The notes beneath the pieces were generated by a model. It was given only the letters and a program-made list of their open reading frames with translations, searched no databases and was not told where the DNA came from. Made by a program: the position numbers and the translations under genes. From Kitasatospora sp. NBC_01266 (GTDB taxonomy: Bacteria; Actinomycetota; Actinomycetes; Streptomycetales; Streptomycetaceae), in assembly GCF_036242395.1 (NCBI RefSeq), contig NZ_CP108458.1, positions 62,001-126,000 of the forward strand: a stretch of DNA of 64,000 nucleotides. The letters are read 5' to 3'. Positions 10,437-19,462 of the stretch are shown in pieces. Every line of letters starts with the position of its first letter. The stretch's first letter is position 1.

Positions 10437-11480
10437 ATGCCGCAGCCCGACACCACCTCCGAACCGTCGGCCAGCACCGCGGCCGCACCCGCCCGTGTGC
10501 CCGCCACCCTCGCCGAAGTCGCCCGCCGCGCAGGCGTGTCCACCGCTACCGCCTCCCGGGTGCTGAGCCGGTCGGCGCCGGTCTCGGCCCCGGTGGCCGC
10601 ACGGGTGGTGGCGGCCGCACGGGAGTTGTCCTACGTACGCCGGCGGGCACCGCGCGGGCGCGACACCGGTGTCGTGGCCGTGGTCGTCTTCGCGGATCCG
10701 CTGCGCTACCACGCCGACCCGTTCCACCTCCGGTTGCTGACGGGGTTGCGGCAGGCCGCGACCGGCCTGGAACGGGAGTTGGCACTCTTCAACGTCCCCG
10801 AACGGGCGCACCGGCCTGCCCTGCTGCGGCACCTGTGCGGCGGGCACGTGGATGGAGTGCTGCTGGTCGGGGCATGGGAGGACGCGGAGTTGCCGCGCCT
10901 GCTGCGGGCCGCGGACGTGCCGGTAGTGTCCGTCGGCCGCCCGGTGCGGGCCGGGACGGTGGCGTACGTGGACGTGGCGAACCTGACCGGCGCCCGGCTG
11001 GCAGCGCTGCGGCTGTGCGAGAGCGGTCGGCGGTCGGTGGCCACCATCGCCGGACCGCCGGGCACCGCGGTGGGCGCGGACCGTCTGGCGGGCTACCGGC
11101 AGGCGGTGACCGAGGCCGGACCAGTGGTCCGGTCCGTGGTCGCCTACGGGGACTTCTCGGGCGCCTCCGGCGAGCACGCCATGCTCCGACTGCTGCAGCA
11201 AAGGCCTTACCTGGAGGCGGTGTTCGTCGCTTCCGATCCGATGGCGATCGGTGCCCTGCGCGCGCTGCGGCGGCTCGGGCGCCGGGTGCCGGAGCAGGTC
11301 GCGGTGATCGGCTTCGACGACGTCCCGGCCGCGGCCCTGGCTCGGCCGCAGCTGACCACGGTGCACCAACCGGTCGAGCAACTCGGCGCCCGAGCCCTGG
11401 AGATGCTGCTGGAGCGCCCGGACCGGTCAGCGTCCCTGGTCCTCCCGACCAGCCTGGTCCTGCGCGACTCGGCCGACTGA
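10437..11480 (+). CDS. LacI-family transcriptional regulator, target unknown
   Basis: A 347-aa protein with a LacI-type helix-turn-helix (LAEVARRAGVSTATASRVLSRS) at about residues 22-45. A binding-protein-like domain follows, with the usual dimer/ligand segments (FVASDPMAIGALRALRRLGRRVPEQVAVIGFDDVP). The ATG at 10437 follows a weak GGCGAGG; upstream in-frame codons look non-coding. It diverges from the arabinose-side LacI gene, and its downstream neighbour is the cellulase gene. No nearby operator can be assigned to it. Confidence 0.85.
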   Translation: MPQPDTTSEPSASTAAAPARVPATLAEVARRAGVSTATASRVLSRSAPVSAPVAARVVAAARELSYVRRRAPRGRDTGVVAVVVFADPLRYHADPFHLRLLTGLRQAATGLERELALFNVPERAHRPALLRHLCGGHVDGVLLVGAWEDAELPRLLRAADVPVVSVGRPVRAGTVAYVDVANLTGARLAALRLCESGRRSVATIAGPPGTAVGADRLAGYRQAVTEAGPVVRSVVAYGDFSGASGEHAMLRLLQQRPYLEAVFVASDPMAIGALRALRRLGRRVPEQVAVIGFDDVPAAALARPQLTTVHQPVEQLGARALEMLLERPDRSASLVLPTSLVLRDSAD

Positions 11481-11926
11481 CGGACTGTCCGGACAGCCGG
11501 TGGTGCCGTGCCGGGAATGCCCCGAGCACCGCCCCGGCACGCGGCCAGCGAGTACCTGACGCCTGATCAACCACCCGGGTTCACCGTCGGCTGACGTGAC
11601 AGGAACGACTGTTGGCGGCAGCGGCCGCCGGGGTGGTGCGGGCGCCGCCGGCCGTCGCGGACCGGGCGAGCGCGCTGACCGCCGCGAGGGTGGGGGCTGG
11701 GATGCGGGAGTGCAGGGTCCTGCGTCGCGTGCACGGCCTCCGGATGGGTGGGGGAACGCGGGCCGGCTTCCTGCCTGGTCCCGCGTGACGCAGCGTTCCG
11801 CGCCCGACCGGCCCGGTAAACGCCGCCGCCCGGCTCCCGCCCGGGGCGCCGGGGGCGATCGCGGCGCCGACCAGCGCGGACGGCCGCCGACGACTCGGGG
11901 CGGCAGCAGGTAAGTTACATACCCCA
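11481..11926. other. Long leader region upstream of the GH6 cellulase
   Basis: No credible gene in this stretch: frames are open in several directions but show no family pattern or ribosome site. It probably holds the 3' end of the LacI transcript and the distal part of the cellulase promoter region. An AT-rich patch (GTAAGTTACATA, about 11910-11921) just before the first CebR box may be the promoter core. Confidence 0.4.
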
Positions 11927-11940
11927 TGGGAGCGCGCCCA
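11927..11940. promoter_or_regulatory. CebR-like box 1 (GH6 promoter, distal)
   Basis: TGGGAGCGCGCCCA matches the published CebR palindrome TGGGAGCGCTCCCA at 13 of 14 positions (T to G at position 10). It lies directly after an AT-rich patch that could be the -10 region and 224 bp before the GH6 start. Confidence 0.7.
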
Positions 11941-12033
11941 TTTCGATCCGGCCGTATCCGCCGAGGCTCTTGACGGCCCCCCATCATCCTGGCTTTATGT
12001 GTTTCGGCACCGGCAGTGCCGCCTGCCGACAAG

Positions 12034-12047
12034 TGGAAGCGCTCCCA
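12034..12047. promoter_or_regulatory. CebR-like box 2 (GH6 promoter, proximal)
   Basis: TGGAAGCGCTCCCA matches the CebR palindrome at 13 of 14 positions (G to A at position 4). It lies 107 bp downstream of box 1 and 117 bp upstream of the GH6 start, so the two may act together. Confidence 0.8.
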
Positions 12048-12150
12048 CACTCCGCCCGGAACTGCGGCGGCCCGGGTTTCCCGCTCCTCCCGCAGCATTC
12101 GGCAAGGCGCCACCCGGGCCCACCCCCACCCCACCCGAAGGGACCCGCTC

Positions 12151-14154
12151 GTGCCCCTCTCCGCTCTCCGCAGGCTCCGGACGGCGGCCGTTGCCGCCGC
12201 CCTCGGCGCCGCGGCTCTCGTTCCCCTGGTCGGCGCGCAGGCCGCGCACGCCGCCACCACCCACCTGGCCAATCCGTTCGTCGGTGCGACCGGCTACCTC
12301 AACCCCGACTACACCTCCGAGGTCAGCGCCCAGGCCGCGGCCGACGGCGGCACGCTGGGCGCCACGGAGGCCCAGGTCGCGAGCAACTCCACCGCCGTCT
12401 GGATGGACCACATCGGCGCCATCGCGGGCGACGGCGGCCGCCTGGGCCTGCGCGCCCACCTGGACCAGGCGCAGGCCCAGGCGAGCGGCGACAACTCCCC
12501 GGTGGTCTTCCAGGTGGTCATCTACGACCTGCCCGGCCGGGACTGCGCCGCGCTTGCCTCGAACGGCGAACTGCCGGCCACCGCAGCGGGGTTGGCCAGC
12601 TATGAGAGCCAGTACATCGACCCGATCGCGGCGATCCTGGCCGACCCGAAGTACGCCTCGCTGCGGATCGCCGCAATCATCGAGCCGGACTCCCTGCCGA
12701 ACGCGGTGACCAACCAGAGCAAGCCGACCTGCGCCACCGCGACGCCGTTCTACGAGTCCGGCATCGAGTACGCGCTGAACAAGCTGCACCCGATCGGCAA
12801 CGTCTACGACTACCTGGGCATCGGGCACTCGGGCTGGCTCGGCTGGTCGAGCAACATGGTCCCGGCCGGCCAGGAGTACGCCAAGGTCGCCAAGGCCACC
12901 AACGCCGGCTTCGCCAGCGTGGACGGCTTCATCAGCGACACGGCCAACACCACCCCGCTGAACGAGCCGTTCCTCACCGACCCCGACCAGCAGGTCGGCG
13001 GCCAGCCGGTGAAGTCCGCCAACTTCTACCAGTGGAACCCGGACTTCGACGAGTACACCTACGACACCCAGATGTACTCGACCCTGGTGTCCAACGGCTT
13101 CCCGAGCACCATCGGCATGCTGGTCGACACCTCGCGCAACGGCTGGGGCGGCAGCTCCCGACCCACCGCGCTGAACTCCAGCGCGACCGACGTCAACGAC
13201 TACGTCACCGAGAACAAGGTGGACCAGCGCCCGTTCCGCGGCGACTGGTGCAACATCAACGGCGCGGGCATCGGCGCCCGGCCGCAGGCCCAGCCGTACG
13301 GACCGACCAATCCGATCATCGCCTTCCTCTGGGTGAAGCCCCCGGGCGAGTCGGACGGCGACTACCCGACCGCGACCCACCCGCACGGCGACCCGCACTG
13401 CGACCCGAACGGCACCCAGACCGACGGCAACGGCGGCACCTACCCGACCGACGCCCTCGGCGGCGCCGACGTCCCGGCCGGCCAGTGGTTCGGCGCCGAG
13501 TTCCAGCAGCTGGTGCAGAACGCCTACCCGTCCTTCGGCTCCTCCACCGGCGGGGGCGACACCACCCCGCCGAGCACCCCGACCGGGCTGACCGTCACCG
13601 GCACCACCGCCACCAGCGTCTCGCTCTCCTGGACGGCGTCCACCGACAACGTCGGCGTCACCGGCTACGACGTGTACCGCAACGGCACCAAGGTCGCCAC
13701 CAGCACCACCACCGGCTACACCGACACCGGCCTCACCGCCGCCACCGCCTACCAGTACACCGTCGCCGCCTACGACGCCGCCGGTAACACCTCCCCGGTC
13801 TCCGCCGCCGTCACCGCCACCACGGCCGGCAGCGGAGGCGGAACCGGGGGTGGCGGCTGCACCGCGACCTACTCCGTGTCCAACGACTGGGGCAGCGGCT
13901 TCAACGCCAACGTCACCGTGGCCAACACCGGCAGTGCGCCCACCACGTCCTGGAAGGTGACCTGGACCTGGGCCGGCAACCAGCAGGTGACCAACGCCTG
14001 GAACGCCACCGCCACCCAGACCGGCAGCGCGGTCAGTGCCACCAACGCGGGCTACAACGGCACGGTGGCCGTCGGCGCCAACACCAGCTTCGGTTTCTCG
14101 GGCAGCTACTCGGGCAGCAACACCGCCCCGACCCTGACCTGCACCACCGGCTGA
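12151..14154 (+). CDS. Secreted GH6 cellobiohydrolase with FnIII and CBM2 modules
   Basis: A 667-aa secreted enzyme. Signal peptide ~1-38 ending AHA-A; GH6 catalytic domain ~40-465; fibronectin III ~470-560; Gly-rich linker; family 2 cellulose-binding module ~570-667. The GH6 part has VVIYDLPGRDCAA (catalytic Asp segment), IIEPDSLPN and LWVKPPGESDG. The large loops (~430 aa) resemble exo-acting bacterial Cel6B-type cellobiohydrolases more than short endoglucanases. The start is GTG 12151 after GAAGGGA. It acts outside the cell, releasing cellobiose from cellulose chain ends. Two CebR-like boxes precede it. Confidence 0.93.
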   Translation: MPLSALRRLRTAAVAAALGAAALVPLVGAQAAHAATTHLANPFVGATGYLNPDYTSEVSAQAAADGGTLGATEAQVASNSTAVWMDHIGAIAGDGGRLGLRAHLDQAQAQASGDNSPVVFQVVIYDLPGRDCAALASNGELPATAAGLASYESQYIDPIAAILADPKYASLRIAAIIEPDSLPNAVTNQSKPTCATATPFYESGIEYALNKLHPIGNVYDYLGIGHSGWLGWSSNMVPAGQEYAKVAKATNAGFASVDGFISDTANTTPLNEPFLTDPDQQVGGQPVKSANFYQWNPDFDEYTYDTQMYSTLVSNGFPSTIGMLVDTSRNGWGGSSRPTALNSSATDVNDYVTENKVDQRPFRGDWCNINGAGIGARPQAQPYGPTNPIIAFLWVKPPGESDGDYPTATHPHGDPHCDPNGTQTDGNGGTYPTDALGGADVPAGQWFGAEFQQLVQNAYPSFGSSTGGGDTTPPSTPTGLTVTGTTATSVSLSWTASTDNVGVTGYDVYRNGTKVATSTTTGYTDTGLTAATAYQYTVAAYDAAGNTSPVSAAVTATTAGSGGGTGGGGCTATYSVSNDWGSGFNANVTVANTGSAPTTSWKVTWTWAGNQQVTNAWNATATQTGSAVSATNAGYNGTVAVGANTSFGFSGSYSGSNTAPTLTCTTG

Positions 14155-14222
14155 CCCTGGGCCATCCCCTCCCCCACGGGGTCGGCCGGTCCACCCACCG
14201 GCCGGCCCCACTCCCCTGCGTA

Positions 14223-14236
14223 CAGGAGCGCTCCCA
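14223..14236. promoter_or_regulatory. CebR-like box 3 overlapping the GH5 ribosome site and start
   Basis: CAGGAGCGCTCCCA matches the CebR palindrome at 12 of 14 positions. Its left half contains the AGGAG ribosome binding site and its last base is the A of the GH5 ATG. Bound repressor here could block readthrough from GH6, and the dyad in the mRNA could hide the ribosome site. Function is inferred from sequence similarity. Confidence 0.6.
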
Positions 14237-15729
14237 TGACTCCCCGCACCGTACTCGCCACCGCCGCGGCGGCCGCCGGCGCACTGGCCGCGGCACTGCT
14301 GCTGCCCGCCGGCGCGCTACCCGCCGCCGCCGCCAACAGCACTTCCTGCGACGTCGGTTACAGCACCAACGACTGGGGCAGCGGGTTCACCGCCAACCTC
14401 ACCATCACCGACGCCGGCAGCACCCCGATCAACGGCTGGAGCCTCGACTACGCCTACACCGGCAACCAGACCCTCACCAACGGCTGGAACGGCACCTGGA
14501 CCCAGACCGGCAGCACCGTCACCGTCACCAACCCCGGCTACGCCACCACCATCAACCCCGGCACCAGCTACACCACCAGCGCCAACTTCACCTACCGTGG
14601 CAGCAACACCGCCCCTACCGCCTTCAGTGTCAACGGCATTGCCTGCGGCCCGAGTTCCAGCCCCACGCCCACCCCGACCCCCACTCCCACGCCGACCGGC
14701 CCCCCTACGCCCGGGGGTCCCGCGCCCGCGCTGCACGTGGTGGGCAACCAGCTCCAGGACGCCACCGGACGGACCGTCACCCTGCACGGCGCCGACCGCT
14801 CCGGCGCCGAGTTCGCCTGCGTGCAGGGCAGCGGCATCTTCGACGGCCCGGTGGACCGGGCCTCCATCGACGCGATGAAGAGCTGGCACCTCACGGCGGT
14901 CCGGATCCCGCTCAACGAGGACTGCTGGCTCGGTCTGCCGAACGTCCAGGCGGCCTACGCCGGCTCCACCTACATCAACGCGATCAAGTCCTACGTGCAA
15001 CTGCTGCACCAGAACGGCCTGAACACCATCCTGGACCTGCACTGGACGGACGGCGCCTACGCCGGCAACTCCTCGGGCTGCGCCTCCGCCACCGCCACCT
15101 GCCAGAAGCCGATGCCGGACGCCGCCGAGGCGATCCCGTTCTGGCGCTCGGTGGCCGCCACCTTCAAGGGCGACGACGCGACCGTCTTCGACCTGTTCAA
15201 CGAGCCCTACCCGTCCCGCGCCACCGGCAGCGAGGCCAGCGGCTGGGCCTGCTGGCGCGACGGCGGCAGCTGCCCGGGCATCGGCTACCCGGTGGCCGGC
15301 ATGCAGTCGATGGTGGACGCGGTGCGCGGCACCGGCGCGGACAACGTGCTGATGCTCGGCGGGATCGAGTACGCCAACGACCTCACCCAGTGGCTGGCCT
15401 ACGAACCGACCGACCCGCTGCACCAGTTGGCCGCCTCCTGGCACTCGTACAACTTCAACGCCTGCTCCTCGTCCAGCTGTTGGGGCAGCGAGATCGGGCC
15501 GGTCGCGGCGGCTGTGCCCGTGGTCACCGGCGAGCTCGGCGAGAACGACTGCGCGCACGGCTACCTGGACACCCTGCTGCCCTGGCTGGACCAGCACGGG
15601 ATCTCCTACCTGGCCTGGACCTGGAACACCTGGGACTGCTCCAGCGGCCCCTCGCTGATCTCGTCCTACGACGGCACGCCGACCGCCTTCGGCGCCGGCT
15701 ACCGCGCCCACCTGGCCGCCCTGGGCTGA
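14236..15729 (+). CDS. Secreted GH5 endoglucanase with N-terminal CBM2
   Basis: A 497-aa protein. Signal peptide ~1-33 (ALPAAAA); CBM2 ~35-135 (CDVGYSTNDWGSGFTANLTI); Pro/Thr linker ~138-158; GH5 catalytic domain ~165-497. The proton donor Glu is in VFDLFNEPYP and the nucleophile Glu in VVTGELGEND. It cleaves internal beta-1,4 bonds of cellulose. It lies 81 bp after GH6, in the same direction, with its own CebR-like box, so the two may be co-transcribed or separately controlled. Confidence 0.94.
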   Translation: MTPRTVLATAAAAAGALAAALLLPAGALPAAAANSTSCDVGYSTNDWGSGFTANLTITDAGSTPINGWSLDYAYTGNQTLTNGWNGTWTQTGSTVTVTNPGYATTINPGTSYTTSANFTYRGSNTAPTAFSVNGIACGPSSSPTPTPTPTPTPTGPPTPGGPAPALHVVGNQLQDATGRTVTLHGADRSGAEFACVQGSGIFDGPVDRASIDAMKSWHLTAVRIPLNEDCWLGLPNVQAAYAGSTYINAIKSYVQLLHQNGLNTILDLHWTDGAYAGNSSGCASATATCQKPMPDAAEAIPFWRSVAATFKGDDATVFDLFNEPYPSRATGSEASGWACWRDGGSCPGIGYPVAGMQSMVDAVRGTGADNVLMLGGIEYANDLTQWLAYEPTDPLHQLAASWHSYNFNACSSSSCWGSEIGPVAAAVPVVTGELGENDCAHGYLDTLLPWLDQHGISYLAWTWNTWDCSSGPSLISSYDGTPTAFGAGYRAHLAALG

Positions 15730-15743
15730 TCCGAGCGCGCCCC

Positions 15744-15777
15744 GGGTGCCGGGAGCCCCTGACGGCTCCCGGCACCC
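15744..15777. terminator. Bidirectional hairpin between GH5 and cebR
   Basis: GGGTGCCGGGAGCC (15744-15757) and GGCTCCCGGCACCC (15764-15777) form a perfect 14-bp stem with a 6-nt loop between two convergent genes. Confidence 0.7.
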
Positions 15778-15789
15778 CGACCTGTCCGG

Positions 15790-16848
15790 TCACGCCGAGT
15801 CCCGGACCACCAGCTCCGTCGCCAACACCAACTGCCGCCGAGTGCAACCGGGTTCAGCAATCTGCTCAAGCAGTTGCCGGACCATGGCGCGTCCCATCTC
15901 CTCGGTGGGCTGGCGCACGGTGGTCAGCGGCGGATCCGTGTGCCGGGCCACGATCGAGTCGTCGAAGCCGACCAGCGCGACGTCCTGCGGCACCCTGCGC
16001 CCAGCCGCTCGCAGCTCCTGCAGCGCACCGGCCGCCAGCACGTCGGAGGCGCAGAAAACTCCGTCCAACTCTGGTACACGAGAGAGCAGTTCGGCCATCG
16101 CGGAGCGACCGCCCCGCTCGGTGAAGTCCGCCACCGCGACCAGATCCGGCTCCGCCGGGACCCCGCCTTCGGCGAGCGCGGCCCGGTATCCGGCGAGCCG
16201 GGCCTGAGCGCCCTCGATGTCCAGCGGGCCGGTGATGGTCGCGATCCGGCGGCAACCCCGCCGGATCAGGTGGCGCACCGCCATCCGGGCCCCACCGGCG
16301 TTGTCGGCCGCCACGTAGCTCAGCGGCTCGTGCTCACCGCGCCGGCCGGCCAGCACGGCGGGCATGCCCAACTGCTCCAGCACACCCGGCAGCGGGTCGT
16401 CCAGGTGCACCGCGACCAGCAGCACGCCGTCCACCCGCTGCGCCCGCAGGTACGCCGACAGCCGCTCCCGTTCCCGCTGGTCGCGCACCAGCACCAGCAG
16501 CAACTGCAGCTCGCTGTCGGACAGTTCGGCCGATACGCCACTGATGATGTCGGCGAAGTACGGCTCCGAGAACAGCCGGGTCTCGGCCTCCGGCACCACC
16601 AGCGCGATCGCGTCCGTGCGCGAGGTCACCAGCGAACGGGCCGCCCGGTTGGGCACGTAGCCCAGCTCGGCCACCGCCCGCTCCACCGCGGCTCGTGCCT
16701 TCTCACTCACCCGGGGCGAGCCGTTGATCACCCGCGAGACGGTGCCCCGGCCGACGCCGGCCAGCACCGCGACCTCCTCCAGGGTGGGCCGGGCACGGAC
16801 GTTCACCACCGGCTCGGGACCGGGGGCGCGCGATCCGCCGACACTCAT
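15790..16848 (-). CDS. cebR: Cellulose/cellobiose utilisation repressor CebR
   Basis: A 352-aa LacI-family repressor, the length known for CebR. Helix-turn-helix LEEVAVLAGVGRGTVSRVINGSPRVS at the N-terminus, hinge YVPNRAARSLVTSR, then the effector domain with FCASDVLAAGALQELRAAGRRVPQDVALVGFDDS. In streptomycetes CebR represses cebEFG-bglC and cellulase genes and is released by cellobiose. The ATG at 16848 follows GAGG; 30 in-frame upstream codons are rejected as they lack a ribosome site. It is divergent from cebE, the usual arrangement. Confidence 0.93.
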   Translation of the reverse strand: MSVGGSRAPGPEPVVNVRARPTLEEVAVLAGVGRGTVSRVINGSPRVSEKARAAVERAVAELGYVPNRAARSLVTSRTDAIALVVPEAETRLFSEPYFADIISGVSAELSDSELQLLLVLVRDQRERERLSAYLRAQRVDGVLLVAVHLDDPLPGVLEQLGMPAVLAGRRGEHEPLSYVAADNAGGARMAVRHLIRRGCRRIATITGPLDIEGAQARLAGYRAALAEGGVPAEPDLVAVADFTERGGRSAMAELLSRVPELDGVFCASDVLAAGALQELRAAGRRVPQDVALVGFDDSIVARHTDPPLTTVRQPTEEMGRAMVRQLLEQIAEPGCTRRQLVLATELVVRDSA

Positions 16849-17003
16849 CCGCGACCTCGTCTGCTGCGGGTCATCCACCGGCCTGTCCTGTCTCGTCCGG
16901 GTTGGACCTATCGGTCCGGGCGTCGCCAGGATACGCATCGGTCACATCCGCGCCGTCCCCTTGACACATGCCCCCGGTAGGAAGCAACCTTCCGGCAAGT
17001 CCT

Positions 17004-17017
17004 TGGGAGCGCTCCCA
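17004..17017. promoter_or_regulatory. CebR box 4, perfect, cebR-cebE promoter region
   Basis: TGGGAGCGCTCCCA is a perfect 14-bp palindrome identical to the published CebR operator. It lies 89 bp upstream of the cebE start and 155 bp from cebR, so it probably controls cebEFG and possibly cebR itself. Confidence 0.92.
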
Positions 17018-17106
17018 CATCGTGCTTCCACAGTACACCGCAGAGTCCGCCGGACAACGGGCAGATCGAACTGCCACTCCGGGCCACTTGCCCAGAAGGA
17101 GTTCCC

Positions 17107-18426
17107 GTGCACCAGGCTCGAACCACCCGCCCCCGCAGAACCGCCCTCCTCGGAGCCGGCGCGCTGGCCGCCACCGCCGTACTGCTGGCGGGCTGCTCCT
17201 CCAGCGTCGGCGCCCCTAGCGCCGCCCCCTCCGGGCAGAAGATCACCCTGACCGTGGGCGACTTCGGCACCTTCGGCTACAAGGAGGCCGGTCTCTTCGA
17301 CGCCTACATGGCGGCCCACCCGAACATCACCATCAAGGAGGACACCACCACCGCCGAGGCCGACTACTGGACCGCGCTGCAGACCCACCTGGCGGCCGGC
17401 AGCGGCATGGACGACGTGCAGGCCCTGGAGGTCGGCCGGATAGCCCTGGCCACCTCCGACGCGCTGAGCAGCGCCTTCGTCGACCTCTCCAAGGCACCCG
17501 GGGTCGACAAGGGCGACTACCTGCCGTGGAAGTGGCAGCAGGCCACCACCTCCGACGGCCGCACCATCGGCCTGGGCACCGACGTCGGCCCGATGGCCAT
17601 CTGCTACCGACAGGACCTCTTCCAGGCCGCCGGCCTGCCCAGCGACCCCGCGGCCGTCAGCGCGCTCTGGGCCGGCGACTGGTCCAAGTACGTCGAGCAG
17701 GGCAAGGCCTTCCAGGCCAAGGCGCCCAAGGGCACCTACTTCATGGACACCGCCACCGGCCTGTTCAACGGCGTGGTCTCCTCCTCCACCCAGCAGTACT
17801 ACAAGGGCGGCAAGCTCGACTACAAGGACTCGCCGAGCGTCAAGTCGGCCTGGGATCTGGCCATGCAGGCCGACGCCGCCGGACTCTCCGAGGGGCTCAA
17901 GGAGTTCGACCCGCCGTGGCAGACCGCCTTCGCGCAGTCCTCCTTCGCCACCACGATCTGCCCGTCCTGGCAGCAGGCCAACATCCAGAAGTACTCCGGC
18001 ACTGCCAACGCCGGCAAGTGGAACATCGCCCAGGCCCCCGCCGCCGGCAACTGGGGCGGCTCGTTCCTGGCCGTGCCGAGCTCCGGCAAGCACCGAGCCG
18101 AAGCCGAGGCCCTGGTGGCCTGGCTGACCGCACCCGAACAGCAGGCCAAGGTCTTCCAGGCGGTCGGGAACATCCCGTCCAACCAGGGCGCGTACTCGCT
18201 GAGCGCGGTCAGCGACTACAGGAATCCGTACATCGGCCCGAACGCCCCCACCGGCCAGATCTTCTCGGCCGCGGCCAAGGCGATCCAGCCCGCCGAGACC
18301 GGCCCGCACGCGGGCGACCTGCAGGACGACTTCAGCAACGGGATCCTGCTGGTCGAGCAGAACCACAAGAGCGCGGGCGACGCGTGGAACACCACCGTCC
18401 AACAGATCGACAGCAGCATCCAGTGA
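17107..18426 (+). CDS. cebE: Cellobiose/cello-oligosaccharide-binding lipoprotein
   Basis: A 439-aa family 1 extracellular solute-binding protein. The signal peptide ends in lipobox LLAGC, so it is a membrane-anchored lipoprotein. Its context (perfect CebR box, divergent cebR, downstream cebF, cebG and bglC) matches the conserved cellobiose importer locus. GTG start with GAAGGAG 5 nt upstream. It captures cellobiose or cellotriose outside the membrane. No ATPase gene is present; in streptomycetes the shared ATPase MsiK, encoded elsewhere, energises this importer. Confidence 0.93.
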   Translation: MHQARTTRPRRTALLGAGALAATAVLLAGCSSSVGAPSAAPSGQKITLTVGDFGTFGYKEAGLFDAYMAAHPNITIKEDTTTAEADYWTALQTHLAAGSGMDDVQALEVGRIALATSDALSSAFVDLSKAPGVDKGDYLPWKWQQATTSDGRTIGLGTDVGPMAICYRQDLFQAAGLPSDPAAVSALWAGDWSKYVEQGKAFQAKAPKGTYFMDTATGLFNGVVSSSTQQYYKGGKLDYKDSPSVKSAWDLAMQADAAGLSEGLKEFDPPWQTAFAQSSFATTICPSWQQANIQKYSGTANAGKWNIAQAPAAGNWGGSFLAVPSSGKHRAEAEALVAWLTAPEQQAKVFQAVGNIPSNQGAYSLSAVSDYRNPYIGPNAPTGQIFSAAAKAIQPAETGPHAGDLQDDFSNGILLVEQNHKSAGDAWNTTVQQIDSSIQ

Positions 18427-18494
18427 TCCGAACCCCCGGGGTCAGAGCGTCGCCCACCGGGCCCCGGGCCCGACACGACGGAAGGGAATCGCCC

Positions 18495-19445
18495 GTGGCC
18501 ACCCCTCCCGACGCCCGCCACCGGCAGACCTGGCGCAGCCGGCTCCACCGCTGGGACAGCAAGGGCTCGCCCTACGCGTTCGTCGCCCCGTTCTTCCTGC
18601 TCTTCGCCGCCTTCGGGCTCTTCCCGCTGCTCTACACCGGCTGGCTGTCACTGCACCAGGTCAGCCTCTACAACGTCAACCAAGCCCGCTGGGTGGGATT
18701 CCAGAACTACCTCGACCTGTTCACCGGCGCGCCCAGCCGCTTCTTCTGGAACGCGCTGCGCAACACCATCACCCTCGGCACGCTCTCCACCGTCCCGCAG
18801 CTGGCGATCGCGATCGGTCTGGCCCACCTGCTCAACTACCGCCTGCGCGGGCGCGGTTTCCTGCGCACCGCGCTGCTCGCCCCGTACGCCACCTCGGTGG
18901 CCGCGGCCACCCTGGTGTTCGCGCTGATCTTCAGCCCCGAGGGCGGCATGGCCAACTGGGTGATCCACCTGTTCGGCTTCGGTCCGGTCAACTGGGAGGC
19001 CGGCAAGTGGACTTCGCAGTTCGCCATCGCCACCATCGTGACCTGGCGGTGGACCGGCTACAACGCGCTGATCTACCTGGCCGCGATGCAGGCCGTGCCC
19101 GGCGAACTGTACGAAGCCGCGGCGATCGACGGGGCCGGCCGGCTGCGCCAGTTCTGGCACGTGACGGTACCGGCACTGCGGCCGACCATCCTGTTCACCG
19201 TGGTGATCTCCACCATCGGCGCCACCCAACTCTTCGGCGAACCCTTCCTGTTCGGCGGCCAGAGCGGCCACCAGGGCGGCGCCGACAACCAGTACGAGAC
19301 GCTCGGCGTGCTGATGTACGACCAGGGCTTCCACGACAGCATGCTGGGCCGGGCCTCGGCGGTGGCCTGGACGATGTTCGCGCTGCTCCTGCTGCTCGGC
19401 CTGGCCAACGCCCTGATCGCCCGCCGCCTGCGGCGGGCGCAGTGA
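18495..19445 (+). CDS. cebF: Cellobiose ABC transporter permease CebF
   Basis: A 316-aa MalF-type permease with about six membrane segments and the EAA loop (LYEAAAIDGAGRLRQFWHVTVPALRPTI) that contacts the ATPase. The chosen start is GTG 18495 (GAAGGGAATCGCCC upstream); the open frame upstream overlaps cebE and is spurious. It lies 68 bp after cebE and 17 bp before cebG. Confidence 0.92.
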   Translation: MATPPDARHRQTWRSRLHRWDSKGSPYAFVAPFFLLFAAFGLFPLLYTGWLSLHQVSLYNVNQARWVGFQNYLDLFTGAPSRFFWNALRNTITLGTLSTVPQLAIAIGLAHLLNYRLRGRGFLRTALLAPYATSVAAATLVFALIFSPEGGMANWVIHLFGFGPVNWEAGKWTSQFAIATIVTWRWTGYNALIYLAAMQAVPGELYEAAAIDGAGRLRQFWHVTVPALRPTILFTVVISTIGATQLFGEPFLFGGQSGHQGGADNQYETLGVLMYDQGFHDSMLGRASAVAWTMFALLLLLGLANALIARRLRRAQ

Positions 19446-19462
19446 GGAAGGAGCGACGAGGA

